Shown here in pieces: positions 34,920 to 43,331 of a stretch of 64,000 nucleotides of DNA. Made by a program: the position numbers and the translations under genes. The DNA comes from Nocardia sp. NBC_01503 (GTDB lineage: Bacteria > Actinomycetota > Actinomycetes > Mycobacteriales > Mycobacteriaceae): assembly GCF_036327755.1 (NCBI RefSeq), contig NZ_CP109596.1:4340001-4404000 (forward strand), read 5' to 3'. Every line of letters starts with the position of its first letter. The first letter of the stretch is position 1. The notes under the pieces are model-generated. The model saw nothing but the letters and a program-made list of their open reading frames with translations, was not told the origin of the DNA and did no database searches.

Positions 34920-35501
34920 ATGCCGGGTCTGGTTCACCCGAACCCCAAATTGCGAATCCTGCAGGGAGGCACTGTCATAATCGATACGTCGGTATCGGAA
35001 CTTCATGCCCGTAGTATTGCGCTTCTTGCTTGGCAGGGCGGAATTCATTGCAGTGCTTATCCTGGTGATTGGCCCGTCGTGATGGGCAGAATTGCTCTTA
35101 CGATCGAGGCTGCCCTTCAGGACGATATTGCCGCCCACACCGCCTGGCTGAGACTTTGTGAAACATGCGAGAGTTTGCTGCAGGTCGAACTTCATGGGAG
35201 TGGTTCGTTCACTCCTGAAGCTGATGGTTCGTTTAGCGGCGGTGCCGGAGGCGATGCTTGCTGGTTCGGGGGTGGCGGAGGCGGTGGAGGCGACGGAATT
35301 CGCATAGGAGGCCCGGGCGGGGATGGAGCTGCTGGGGCCCTCGTGATTTTCATGTTTGCCGAGGACGGAGCACTTATCGACGTTGACGTGTATGTCATGC
35401 CCGGCTCCAGCCAGTGGATAATGCCTGCTGGGGTTCACCGGCTAAAGTTATTCGCTATGGGTGGAGGTGGCGGTGGCGCCGGTGGGAGACGGTGGGAATG
35501 A
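34920..35501 (+). CDS. Glycine-rich domain protein partnered with HNH gene
   Basis: 193 residues. The N-terminal half is a compact domain without recognised family. The second half carries two segments of the Gly_rich type: HGSGSFTPEADGSFSGGAGG, and near the C-terminus WIMPAGVHRLKLFAMGGGGG, the strand-then-poly-Gly pattern seen in phage tail-tip and adhesin glycine-rich domains. Here the domain ends soon after the poly-Gly. It is 4 bp from the HNH gene, so the two are an operon. Confidence 0.5.
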   Translation: MPGLVHPNPKLRILQGGTVIIDTSVSELHARSIALLAWQGGIHCSAYPGDWPVVMGRIALTIEAALQDDIAAHTAWLRLCETCESLLQVELHGSGSFTPEADGSFSGGAGGDACWFGGGGGGGGDGIRIGGPGGDGAAGALVIFMFAEDGALIDVDVYVMPGSSQWIMPAGVHRLKLFAMGGGGGGAGGRRWE

Positions 35502-35510
35502 GCGCCATCG

Positions 35511-35693
35511 ATGGGGCACACCGAGGATGCCGCTGTGGTTCTCACCTGGCACGCGCCGATTACCGCAGCACTGTCGGCGGCGACTTACATCGAACTGGAC
35601 ACCCGTGGTCGCATCATTGGCACCTGTCTATTCGCGGCTGAGATCGTATGTCTTGTTATGGAATTGCCGCAGCTAAAACCGAAGCCTCAGTAG
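35511..35693 (+). CDS. 60-residue hypothetical protein
   Basis: A possible third gene of the HNH/Gly-rich operon: MGHTEDAAVVLTWHAPITAA at its start and a mostly hydrophobic middle. It overlaps the 3' end of the convergent DUF4238 gene by 7 bp. No family recognised, and it may be spurious. Confidence 0.3.
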   Translation: MGHTEDAAVVLTWHAPITAALSAATYIELDTRGRIIGTCLFAAEIVCLVMELPQLKPKPQ

Positions 35694-36706
35694 CCAAAGA
35701 GTTTCGCGAAATCCTGAAGAATCAACGGCATCGACCGAACCCATCGGCTCAGTGGCCAGGGAGGTGGTGCTTCCAAACCTGCCCATCGGGTTTGATGATT
35801 GGTCTTCTTGAAAATGTTATCACTGTCGATATCGGGATTCGGAACGGCGGAGGGTATCGAAAGTCCGGCCGCAATTCTAGTGCTTTCTTGCTCGTAGGTG
35901 ACTTTAAGACAGTTGGCCGTGATCTCCAAGTTTATTTCATCGACTTCAGCTGGTGCTAGCGTGAAGGGCGGCACCACATCGACGTGATCGTTTCGGGCGG
36001 CCGCGATGAGAAGCCGATATGGGGAGATGGGGAACACCAGCATTGAAGTTGTAGCTAGGCTAAGCCGTTTCTTTCGAGTCCAGCCCGGGTATCCAATATG
36101 AATGATTGGCTCATCGCAAGTCATTAATGGACTGCTTGTTGACGCAAGCCACCATCGACGACCCGTCGATAGATGACTAACCACCATCCCGCGCCAGGTG
36201 GATATGGCCAAATCAATTGCGGCAGTCTGTACGCTCTTGCCGGTTGGATTCCAGTTCTCCACGGCTGTGTTAATTTCACGGACTCTCGGTGTACGTTGGC
36301 TCTGTAATCCCACGTAGATAGCGAGATCACGAACGGTCCGGGGATTCGTTACTTCACCATCAGCCATGCTGTCCAACATGCGGAGGAGCATGGCCCCGTC
36401 ATTTTCGATACGTCCAAGGTGGGTCTCGACCCAGAGCTCCGGCTCGCCGATGGAATCATAGCGATAGAAATATGGAAGAAATCCGACCGTCTTCGGTGAA
36501 CCGAATCCACCTTTTCCTGTTTCGAAGTTCTTGTACTGGATGTTCTGGCCGTTTGGCTCGAGCCATCGCTTCAAGTACATTTGTGGCACAAAATGATGAC
36601 GCTGTTTATTCGAAGGATCGCGTGTAGCGATCAACTTCGACTGCTGAATTTCAGCATCCGAGAGCCATCGTTCAAGATCCGTCACGTTCTTTATCCTACT
36701 GGTCAT
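35687..36706 (-). CDS. DUF4238 domain-containing protein
   Basis: 339 residues. The DUF4238 hallmark HHFVPQMYLKRW lies near residue 40, with a later conserved SPLMTCDEPIIH segment. The family is scattered on mobile elements and near restriction systems, and its function is not established. ATG 36706 chosen; TTG 36712 also possible. Codon use is less GC-biased than in chromosomal neighbours, which suggests transfer. Confidence 0.78.
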   Translation of the reverse strand: MTSRIKNVTDLERWLSDAEIQQSKLIATRDPSNKQRHHFVPQMYLKRWLEPNGQNIQYKNFETGKGGFGSPKTVGFLPYFYRYDSIGEPELWVETHLGRIENDGAMLLRMLDSMADGEVTNPRTVRDLAIYVGLQSQRTPRVREINTAVENWNPTGKSVQTAAIDLAISTWRGMVVSHLSTGRRWWLASTSSPLMTCDEPIIHIGYPGWTRKKRLSLATTSMLVFPISPYRLLIAAARNDHVDVVPPFTLAPAEVDEINLEITANCLKVTYEQESTRIAAGLSIPSAVPNPDIDSDNIFKKTNHQTRWAGLEAPPPWPLSRWVRSMPLILQDFAKLFGY

Positions 36707-36712
36707 TAGCAA

Positions 36713-37145
36713 GCACTTGGCCAGGATCGACGATGGGCAAGTTCATCAAGCCCTTCCAGTACAGGGCAATGTGGTTGCCAGAGACTGGACACGTTCGGGT
36801 TCTCCCTACTTCGCCCGCTCCGCGGTACCCGACCTCGTCGAGGGCGGTGCGCAACGGTCCGAGCCGACGCCGAACAGCTCTCATCGGTACTCGGCTCGAA
36901 GTCTGGCAACGCTGAGACTATCCATGGGCTGCGAGTCTCCGTTGCCGGCGGCCTCCGACCAACGCGGGCTGCCCTTCCGCGTGAGGTGGATAGCCGCGCT
37001 GGACATAGAGTCGCCGACGGTCGATTGGCGTACCTTTTTGTATCCCGCATGGCCGTACCGAACGACATCGAGTCAGCGTCAAACCGCACTGTGTAGTAGC
37101 TGATTTCTACTAACCGGTGCGACTGCGCCCACTATTGCTATATTG
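36713..37145. other. Gene-free gap of about 430 bp
   Basis: Overlapping weak frames exist on both strands, none with family resemblance. It lies directly after the truncated 3' end of the restriction-like gene, so it may be rearranged debris. Confidence 0.45.
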
Positions 37146-39689
37146 CTACATGCCTTCAATGCGAGCGAATTCGAAGTTTCGGCAATAGTCGAAAACGTTG
37201 AACTGGGTCTTATGTCGATTCGGTCCAAAGAGGTTCGGTGCAACTCGAGAACCGCGAGCAAGCATCTGCCAGAACAGACTCTTAGACCTCACCGGCTTAA
37301 AGAATACGAGATTGACGACAGCCGGAATATCTATCCCGGTATCGAGAAGTCCTGAAGAGATCGCAATCCGCGGCATTTCGTCGGAATCGGCGAATTGAGA
37401 GATTAGTCGATGCGAGTCCAAGTTGCGGGACGTAATCGATTTTGCAAAGTCATGACCGAGCTGTGGATATCGTTCATTAAATCGCTCAGCGATTATTTGC
37501 GCATGCTGAATGGACTTGGCGAAGATAATTGTCTTTCCGACAAGGACGCCATCTGCCCCCCGTACGCCGTCGCGAATCAGAGTTTCAAGCATATTGTCGA
37601 TTGCGTCCACGCTGAACAGGAATCTGTTGATGTCATCGGCGTCGACATACTTTGCAGCGTCGACCATCAGCTTGCCGGACTCATTGATGTCTAGCTCGAC
37701 CGTGCTCATATGCATTTCATCACTGATGGAGGATGTGAATTGAATATCGAAAATGTTGGGCGCAATTGCATAGCCTTCGGAAATCGCATCGGCAAGTTCA
37801 TAGCTGTCTGTCGGCATGCCATCAGCGAGATTGAAAAGTTCATAGATGCAAGGGTCGACAGCATCCTTGGGGGCTGATGTAAATGCAAGGACCGTGGAAT
37901 CAAAATGCTCAACGATGGCGCTGTACTGTCGATACCCTGAGATCGCCTCGCCAATTATGATCAGATCAAAATATCCCGGCCCGAACTTGCGGAGTCCAAA
38001 TTCATCGACTTCATTCATGAGTGCAAGCATGGTCTGATATGTGGCTATATGAACTCGCCCGCTGGAGTGCTCTTCGCGCAGGCGGCTCACCACGGGAAGG
38101 TTTGGGAGGTGAGTGTTGAACATGTCAACAGTTTGCTGGACTATCAGTGCACGGTCAGCCAGGAACAATACGCGATGGACTCGGCCCGCACGCACCAAGA
38201 GATCAACGAGCGCTACCGCTACGAGTCCCTTTCCTGACCCTTGCGCCATGCTCAAGAGTGCTCTACGTTGTCTGTCGTCCTCGAAGGCTTCGCAGGTCCT
38301 ACGGATAGCGCGGTGCTGGTACGGGCGGTTGACAAGAAGTTCGTCGACCGGGATCTCGGTAAGTGGTCGGTAGTTCTGTTTCCTCCGAATGAGTCGGCGG
38401 ATCTCGTCCTTAGCGTAGAAGCCTTGAATCTCGCGGGGGGAATTTTGGACGTCGTCCCAGATATATGTGACATTACCGTCGGTGTAGAAGACTATCGGGC
38501 GCTGATCGAATGTTTCCTCAAGGCGATCTGCATAGATTTGCGCCTGACGGGTTGACGATGCAAAATCTTGGGCCGCTTCCTTTATCTCCACTAGCGCAAG
38601 CGGTTTTCCATCGTCGTCCCACAGTACATAGTCAACCGTCGCACTTTTCGATCCGAGGAGATTTGGTTCAGAAATTCGGTAATTACGTGTTATCGAGTCG
38701 TCTGATGCCCATCCCGCGCCTTCCAGGAGTACGTCGACGACCAGATCGAGCGTTTCGCTATCCTCGCGGCTTCTGATGTCGACCACGGCGTCTTCAGAAA
38801 CTGATGCAGGAATCTCGGTGCGAACGATTGGAAGGTTTTCAGCTACTGGAATTGCCGGATTCCGATCAGGAATCAAGTCTGAATCGAAAGAAATATCTAA
38901 ACCTGGAAGGTTATTCGTGTTTAGCGAGTAGGTACGTGCAATCCACAGGGAAACTTCGAAAAGCTCGCCGACAACTCGGACCGCATCGCTTTCTGTAATT
39001 GCGCCGCGATTGTGAACAGCCAAATTTCCTTGACTGCGGATTGTGTTCATTCTCTGGGTAATGGTTGATCCCAAGATTCGTACCAGAGCGGGGTCAGCGA
39101 TCATCGTTGCCAGGCTTGTACGATCGGGAGGCTGGATTGAGCCATCGACTTGGTAAATCCACGCAATGGCTAGCTCCAATGTTGAGCGAGCATAAACGCA
39201 AGATGTCCGCGGATCGGTTTTTGCCAGCTGCTCGGCGCGCACTGCCGTTGCATACATCTCTGGCCAGCTCTTGCGGAGAAAGTCGAAATTGGACCCAAGC
39301 GACTTCTCCGTCTCTGGGGCATGTGAAGCGCCTGCTGCCGCGCTGAGTTTTCTCGGATTATCGCGAGTAGCCCACGACCAGACATCTACTCCATTGTTCC
39401 GATATGACGGTGTCAACTCGACCGTCATATCGCCGGAGGCCGCGCCTGGCAATAGGAGCCAGTTCGGGGAAACGTCCAATGCTAGAGAGAGGGCGATCAG
39501 ATCGTCGACGTCAATCCGCCGCTGGCCCTTCTCGATTTTCGCCAGAGCGGACAGGTCGATTGGCCGACCGAGCTCGGCAAGCCTGGTGGCGAGCACTTGA
39601 AGGGTGAGATCACGTTCGCTACGGAGTCCTCGCAGGCGCTGTGCGACACGCGCACCCGTTGGTCCTAGTGCCCCGACCTGCTTTGCCAT
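37146..39689 (-). CDS. XRE-fused type I restriction R-like protein with eroded helicase
   Basis: 847 residues. Residues ~10-75 are an XRE HTH (LATRLAELGRPIDLSALAKI). A DUF4145-like helical domain follows (FDFLRKSWPEMYATAVRAEQ), then an HsdR nuclease domain with VDYVLW ... VEIKEA (E-x-K kept), then a superfamily 2 helicase. The helicase motifs are altered: Walker A reads AQGSGKG, DEAH reads GEAI, TATP reads TSAP, and motif VI reads QMLARGSR. The C-terminal region normal for HsdR is absent. No HsdM or HsdS gene lies nearby. A repurposed DNA-binding nuclease or a decaying gene are both possible. Confidence 0.75.
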   Translation of the reverse strand: MAKQVGALGPTGARVAQRLRGLRSERDLTLQVLATRLAELGRPIDLSALAKIEKGQRRIDVDDLIALSLALDVSPNWLLLPGAASGDMTVELTPSYRNNGVDVWSWATRDNPRKLSAAAGASHAPETEKSLGSNFDFLRKSWPEMYATAVRAEQLAKTDPRTSCVYARSTLELAIAWIYQVDGSIQPPDRTSLATMIADPALVRILGSTITQRMNTIRSQGNLAVHNRGAITESDAVRVVGELFEVSLWIARTYSLNTNNLPGLDISFDSDLIPDRNPAIPVAENLPIVRTEIPASVSEDAVVDIRSREDSETLDLVVDVLLEGAGWASDDSITRNYRISEPNLLGSKSATVDYVLWDDDGKPLALVEIKEAAQDFASSTRQAQIYADRLEETFDQRPIVFYTDGNVTYIWDDVQNSPREIQGFYAKDEIRRLIRRKQNYRPLTEIPVDELLVNRPYQHRAIRRTCEAFEDDRQRRALLSMAQGSGKGLVAVALVDLLVRAGRVHRVLFLADRALIVQQTVDMFNTHLPNLPVVSRLREEHSSGRVHIATYQTMLALMNEVDEFGLRKFGPGYFDLIIIGEAISGYRQYSAIVEHFDSTVLAFTSAPKDAVDPCIYELFNLADGMPTDSYELADAISEGYAIAPNIFDIQFTSSISDEMHMSTVELDINESGKLMVDAAKYVDADDINRFLFSVDAIDNMLETLIRDGVRGADGVLVGKTIIFAKSIQHAQIIAERFNERYPQLGHDFAKSITSRNLDSHRLISQFADSDEMPRIAISSGLLDTGIDIPAVVNLVFFKPVRSKSLFWQMLARGSRVAPNLFGPNRHKTQFNVFDYCRNFEFARIEGM

Positions 39690-39867
39690 GGCTTCTAGCG
39701 TACTGGGTTTGGCGAAAATCTCCAACGAGTGTCTATCTTGACCAAACGGCTTGGAGCGAGGAGGCTATCAGCCGATGAGGACGGCCGAGCTGGCGCCGAA
39801 ATGGCAACGGCCCCCGCGGGAACGGGGGCCGTCCTCGTCACGACTGTGGCTAACAGGAAGGACGAGG

Positions 39868-40161
39868 ATGTCAATCGTAGGTGGTTCAGGTGGGCAGCCG
39901 AGCAGCGGGCCGCCGGAGAGCCGCGACGACGAAAAGGCAATAGTCTCACTTCGACTGACAGTGATCATCAGCTTGTCGATTCTCGTGGGACTATGTGCGG
40001 GCTCAACTGCCGGGCTGGCTGCGGGGTTCCCGATCGTCGACACGTACGGCAAAGGCGCGGGTCTAGCAGTTGGGTTAGTGGCTGCGATAGCGGCAGGGCT
40101 GCTGACCGGTATGGCGGCTGCACGGCACCTGCACGAGCTGATAGGTCGCGGGCACCAGTAA
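39868..40161 (+). CDS. Two-helix membrane protein
   Basis: 97 residues from ATG 39868 behind AGGACGAGG. A hydrophilic N-terminus precedes two membrane helices (LTVIISLSILVGLCAGSTAG and GLAVGLVAAIAAGLLTGMAA), then a short basic tail. It is divergent from the restriction-like gene and ends before a strong hairpin. No family recognised. Confidence 0.5.
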   Translation: MSIVGGSGGQPSSGPPESRDDEKAIVSLRLTVIISLSILVGLCAGSTAGLAAGFPIVDTYGKGAGLAVGLVAAIAAGLLTGMAAARHLHELIGRGHQ

Positions 40162-40177
40162 TCTCCACGGGTGACCT

Positions 40178-40213
40178 CCCAATTCATCGTCCTAGAGCCG
40201 ACGATGAATTGGG
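40178..40213 (+). terminator. 14-bp terminator-like hairpin
   Basis: Perfect stem CCCAATTCATCGTC / GACGATGAATTGGG (40178-40191, 40200-40213) with an 8-nt loop, 16 bp after the small membrane protein gene. Confidence 0.7.
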
Positions 40214-40463
40214 TCCGTGACGACACGCGCGAAGCTAGCGCCGTTGCGAGTACCCAAGGTGCAGTCGACCTACTCCCATCGGCACGTGCGCATGGTGAGA
40301 TGTCATGTGGCTGAGTTCATGTAGGCGGCCAGAACGCAGTTCTAGCTGACGGATAACGGATCCGGCCAGATCCTCCTCCGGTAACTCGGCCCCTGATACT
40401 GCTCGATCCGGCCGCGCAGCGTTCGACCATCGGACCGCAAACTCAATCGGTAGCCATCTGTGC

Positions 40464-41726
40464 TCAGAAGTCGGTCTCGATGATGATCTGCTCCGACCGA
40501 TCGGTACTCGCGATCGGGTGCGTCACGCCGCTCCTTGCACAGTTCGAGTCGAGAACGGCGCGGATATCCGGCGCATTTGGGTCGAAGGCGGCTTCGTTGT
40601 ACGGCTGGCTGGTGCCGGTGTGGTGGGCGATGCGGGGGCCGCGTTCGGGTAAGTCGGCCAAGTGGAGTCGTTGGGCGGCGGCGTCGCTCTGGGGTGTCCA
40701 CAGTGCCCAGACCGGGCCTGCGGGGCCGTCGGGATGCATGTGGTCGCGGGCCACAGTGGCGATCGTGATGTCGGGGAGGTAGCCGGAGATGGCCCGGTGC
40801 AGCGCCGTCTCGCGGCGGGACGAGTGCAGCGAGAACAACAGGATGCCGAACTCGTTGGTGGGGAAGCGTTGGTAGGTGGCGAGTTTACCAGTGAGGGCGG
40901 TCAATGACTCTGTGCCGGTGTCGTATTCGAGGAAGAACCGCACCGCGTGGTCGTTCTGTTCCCAGCAGCCGTACCCGTCGGGTCGCAATCTGACGGTTTC
41001 CCCGGAGTACAGGTCCAGGCGGAAGCAGTCGGTGCATTGGCGTTCCGACCACCAGTGGGTGAGCCCGGCCACCGGCTCCGGGTTGGCGGTGTCGCGGTGG
41101 CGAGCGGGGTTGCGGTGGGCGGCCAGGGCGCAGAAGAAGTCATTGACCCCGAGGCGGTGGGCGAGGGTGGGTGAGCAGGCCAGTCGTTCGAGCATCAGGG
41201 CGTGCGCGCCCTGGGCGGGTGGTTTCTCGGCGCGTGTGGCGGCGATCAGGCGTGCGCCGAGATAGCCGAGGGCGTGTTGGGTTTGGCTGGTGCCGCCGCC
41301 ATAGAGTGACTCCCGGAAGGCGAACAGCATGCCCATCTCGCGCAGTTTCCTCAGCCGGTCTTGTGCGCGGCGGGTCGAGGTGAATTCCAGGGCGGCGATC
41401 TGGTCGGTGGTGAGTACCTTGTGTTCGGCCAGGATCGAGAGCAGGCGTCGGTCCCGGTCGAGCAGCCGGAACCACGGACCCGCGTCCGGGTGCCCGCCAC
41501 GGTGGACGGCGCGCCCGCCAGGCCGCCGGGGGTGTGAGCATGTATGAGTATTGATATTGAGTCGGGATTTCGACCCACGGCACTGAACATGGTGCTGAGC
41601 GGCGCGAACACGGTAGCCATGTTCGGCGTATGGGGTGGCGGCTATAGGACGCCGAGCACCCGCCGACCCATCCGCGCTACCAAACGCTGCCCCATCCGCG
41701 CCCGGGTTGTCGTAGTGGCCGTTCAT
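40464..41726 (-). CDS. Replication-relaxation family protein
   Basis: Up to 420 residues. A winged helix (LLSILAEHKVLTTDQIAALE, then RAQDRLRKLREMG) precedes a nuclease-like domain with RLRPDGYG and FFLEYDTGTESL, typical of the replication-relaxation family of actinobacterial integrative elements and plasmids. The ATG at 41726 overlaps the TGA of the 35-codon leader (ATGA). The first ~60 residues are low-complexity and unconserved, so a later start is possible. It is the last module of the array on the minus strand. Confidence 0.72.
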   Translation of the reverse strand: MNGHYDNPGADGAAFGSADGSAGARRPIAATPYAEHGYRVRAAQHHVQCRGSKSRLNINTHTCSHPRRPGGRAVHRGGHPDAGPWFRLLDRDRRLLSILAEHKVLTTDQIAALEFTSTRRAQDRLRKLREMGMLFAFRESLYGGGTSQTQHALGYLGARLIAATRAEKPPAQGAHALMLERLACSPTLAHRLGVNDFFCALAAHRNPARHRDTANPEPVAGLTHWWSERQCTDCFRLDLYSGETVRLRPDGYGCWEQNDHAVRFFLEYDTGTESLTALTGKLATYQRFPTNEFGILLFSLHSSRRETALHRAISGYLPDITIATVARDHMHPDGPAGPVWALWTPQSDAAAQRLHLADLPERGPRIAHHTGTSQPYNEAAFDPNAPDIRAVLDSNCARSGVTHPIASTDRSEQIIIETDF

Positions 41727-41830
41727 CGGGCTTCGCCGCCAACCGGTTGCCGGGAACCCACGGCCCGAATCATGATGTCCGGTCCATCCACCAGCACCGC
41801 GCGGTTCGTATGCTGGTCCGTCAGGTCCAC
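41723..41830 (-). CDS. 35-residue repeat leader ORF, copy 1 (intact)
   Basis: A GTG-started ORF of exactly 108 bp. The peptide begins VDLTDQHTNRAVLVDGPD and ends GGEAR. Its TGA overlaps the ATG of the replication-relaxation gene. Compared with copy 2 it differs at 19 bases, 14 of them third codon positions, and amino acid changes are conservative, which indicates selection on this frame. No ribosome site precedes the GTG. A hairpin (41834-41872) with a T run on + abuts it. Confidence 0.6.
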   Translation of the reverse strand: MDLTDQHTNRAVLVDGPDIMIRAVGSRQPVGGEAR

Positions 41831-41833
41831 TTC

Positions 41834-41872
41834 ACGGCAGAGCCGCAGGTCATCGACCTGTGGCTCTGCCGT
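41834..41872 (+). terminator. Hairpin of seam copy 1
   Basis: An 18-bp stem with one G-U pair and a 3-nt loop, followed by TTTTT on +. It lies between the PIN toxin 3' end and leader copy 1. Confidence 0.7.
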
Positions 41873-41970
41873 TTTTCGGCTTGCGCGAACCGTTCCCGTT
41901 TTGACTGGAACCGCTTCTGTTGTATCGGGTCAAACGTCGTTTCCGAGTTGGGAATTTGGAAGGGGATCTA

Positions 41971-42531
41971 TCAGTCCAGTCGGCGACGAACTTCGGCGGC
42001 AAACCCCGATACTCCCGATCGATCGAGAACCTCGAGCAATCCCTGGATATGTTTCGGTGGCCGCCTGTGCTCGGCGACCTGCTTGTGGAGCAACCTGATC
42101 ACCTGTCCCGGAGCAAGATCCAGCATGTCGAGCAGGAAGGCGTCGGGGTGCAACAACTCGGGGAACCCGTCGCCGATCGGACGGACCTCGAAATCTTTCA
42201 GGTTGAAGGTGAGCAAAACGTCGGCATTGCCCTGCAGCGCGGCAGCGAGAACATGGCGGTCCTTGGGGTGGTTCTCCATCCGATCCACTAGGTCGTCGTA
42301 CCCTTCGACAATCGCGTCGGGAAAGAACCTGCGCAGCGTGGCGATCAGGTGATCTGCCTTCCGCGCGGTGTCTTCGTCACGACCATGCCGGACGGCGAGA
42401 TTCCTGCGGAGTTCGGCGAGAATCTCGTTGGACCACAGTGGTTGTATGAGATCGGCTTCGGCCAGTCGCAGCACAGTGTCGCGGAGATGGCTCGGGTACA
42501 GAACACAGGTATCGAGGAAGACCCGCTGCAT
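41971..42531 (-). CDS. PIN-domain toxin (PIN_3 type)
   Basis: 186 residues. The opening VFLDTCVLYP supplies the first acidic residue of a PIN ribonuclease. SNEILAELRRNL supplies the glutamate, and PKDRHVLAAALQGNADVLLTFNLKDF gives the paired C-terminal aspartates. It probably cleaves RNA when free of its antitoxin. It follows the antitoxin gene by 4 bp, toxin second. Confidence 0.8.
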   Translation of the reverse strand: MQRVFLDTCVLYPSHLRDTVLRLAEADLIQPLWSNEILAELRRNLAVRHGRDEDTARKADHLIATLRRFFPDAIVEGYDDLVDRMENHPKDRHVLAAALQGNADVLLTFNLKDFEVRPIGDGFPELLHPDAFLLDMLDLAPGQVIRLLHKQVAEHRRPPKHIQGLLEVLDRSGVSGFAAEVRRRLD

Positions 42532-42535
42532 TCGG

Positions 42536-43009
42536 TTAATCCCGTCTCAGCGGTTCGTCCGGGACATCGTCGTAGAGTCCCAAATCCTCGGAAATCCTTG
42601 TCAGTTCCGATAATCCGGCAGCCCGCTCGGCGCGTCGAAACTCTCGAAAGGCGAGCACGTCGGTCAGTCGAACGCGCCGATGCCGACCCGGCCGGGTGAA
42701 CGGGATAGCACCCGAATCCAACAGCTTCACAAACGTCGGCCTGCTCATGCCGAGCAACTCGGCCGCCTCCTGCGTCGTCAGCGTGGTGTGCAACGGCGCT
42801 ACCGTCACTGCCTTACCCTCCGACAACGCTTGAGCCACCAAACGCAGAGCCTCGACCACCTCGGCAGGCAGCGCGACGACGTCCCCTTCGGAAGACCGCA
42901 CAATGGACGCTTCGACCGTGTCCGGCATGGCGTCGAGAAACCTCTGTAGCGTGGCAAGTTGATCCGGATGCTCCGGTAGCAGCGTGCGCTCATTCAATGT
43001 CTCGGCCAC
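42536..43009 (-). CDS. Excisionase-type DNA-binding antitoxin
   Basis: 157 residues from GTG 43009 (GAGGAG box). The C-terminal half has a MerR/excisionase-like HTH_17: LTTQEAAELLGMSRPTFVKL then FTRPGRHRRVRLTDVLAF, which is typical of antitoxins paired with PIN_3 toxins. The N-terminal half probably clamps the toxin. It should also repress its own operon. Confidence 0.8.
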   Translation of the reverse strand: MAETLNERTLLPEHPDQLATLQRFLDAMPDTVEASIVRSSEGDVVALPAEVVEALRLVAQALSEGKAVTVAPLHTTLTTQEAAELLGMSRPTFVKLLDSGAIPFTRPGRHRRVRLTDVLAFREFRRAERAAGLSELTRISEDLGLYDDVPDEPLRRD

Positions 43010-43130
43010 GATGTCTCCTCGGGGGTAGGCAACGATTGTGCCCCATTTTCGAATAATTCGAAAGCGCGTACCTGGCGGAGCTGTCAAGGCATGCGGTTGC
43101 GAACTGCAGCCATGGTGTCTCTATGACCGT

Positions 43131-43238
43131 TCATCGGGCATCACCGCTGACCGGGCGCCGCGTGCCGACCGCCCTGATCATGATGTCCGGCCCGTCGACC
43201 AGCACCGCCCGGTTCGCATGCTGGTCCGTCAGCTCCAC
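43131..43238 (-). CDS. 35-residue repeat leader ORF, copy 2 (intact)
   Basis: A 108-bp ORF, VELTDQHANRAVLVDGPD to SGDAR, with the same length and ATGA end as copy 1. After it the bases ATGAACGGTCA repeat the start of the replication-relaxation gene, but that frame stops after 16 codons. It precedes the antitoxin/PIN_3 operon. Confidence 0.6.
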   Translation of the reverse strand: MELTDQHANRAVLVDGPDIMIRAVGTRRPVSGDAR

Positions 43239-43244
43239 TCGAGG

Positions 43245-43272
43245 AACGGCTCGGCGGCGACGTCGGGCCGTT
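43245..43272 (+). terminator. Hairpin of seam copy 2
   Basis: AACGGC (43245-43250) pairs with GCCGTT (43267-43272), with further inner pairs, followed by TGCTTTTCTT on +. The sequence is unrelated to the hairpins of copies 1, 3 and 4, but the position is identical. Confidence 0.55.
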
Positions 43273-43331
43273 TGCTTTTCTTCGTCGCGTGACCATTCGC
43301 GGTGAGACCGGTTGTCGGGCTTTCGATCTGA

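Noticed and set aside
36706..37103. Overlapping frames on both strands between DUF4238 and the restriction-like gene
   Set aside because: Arg/Ser/Pro-rich translations with no ribosome sites or family features.
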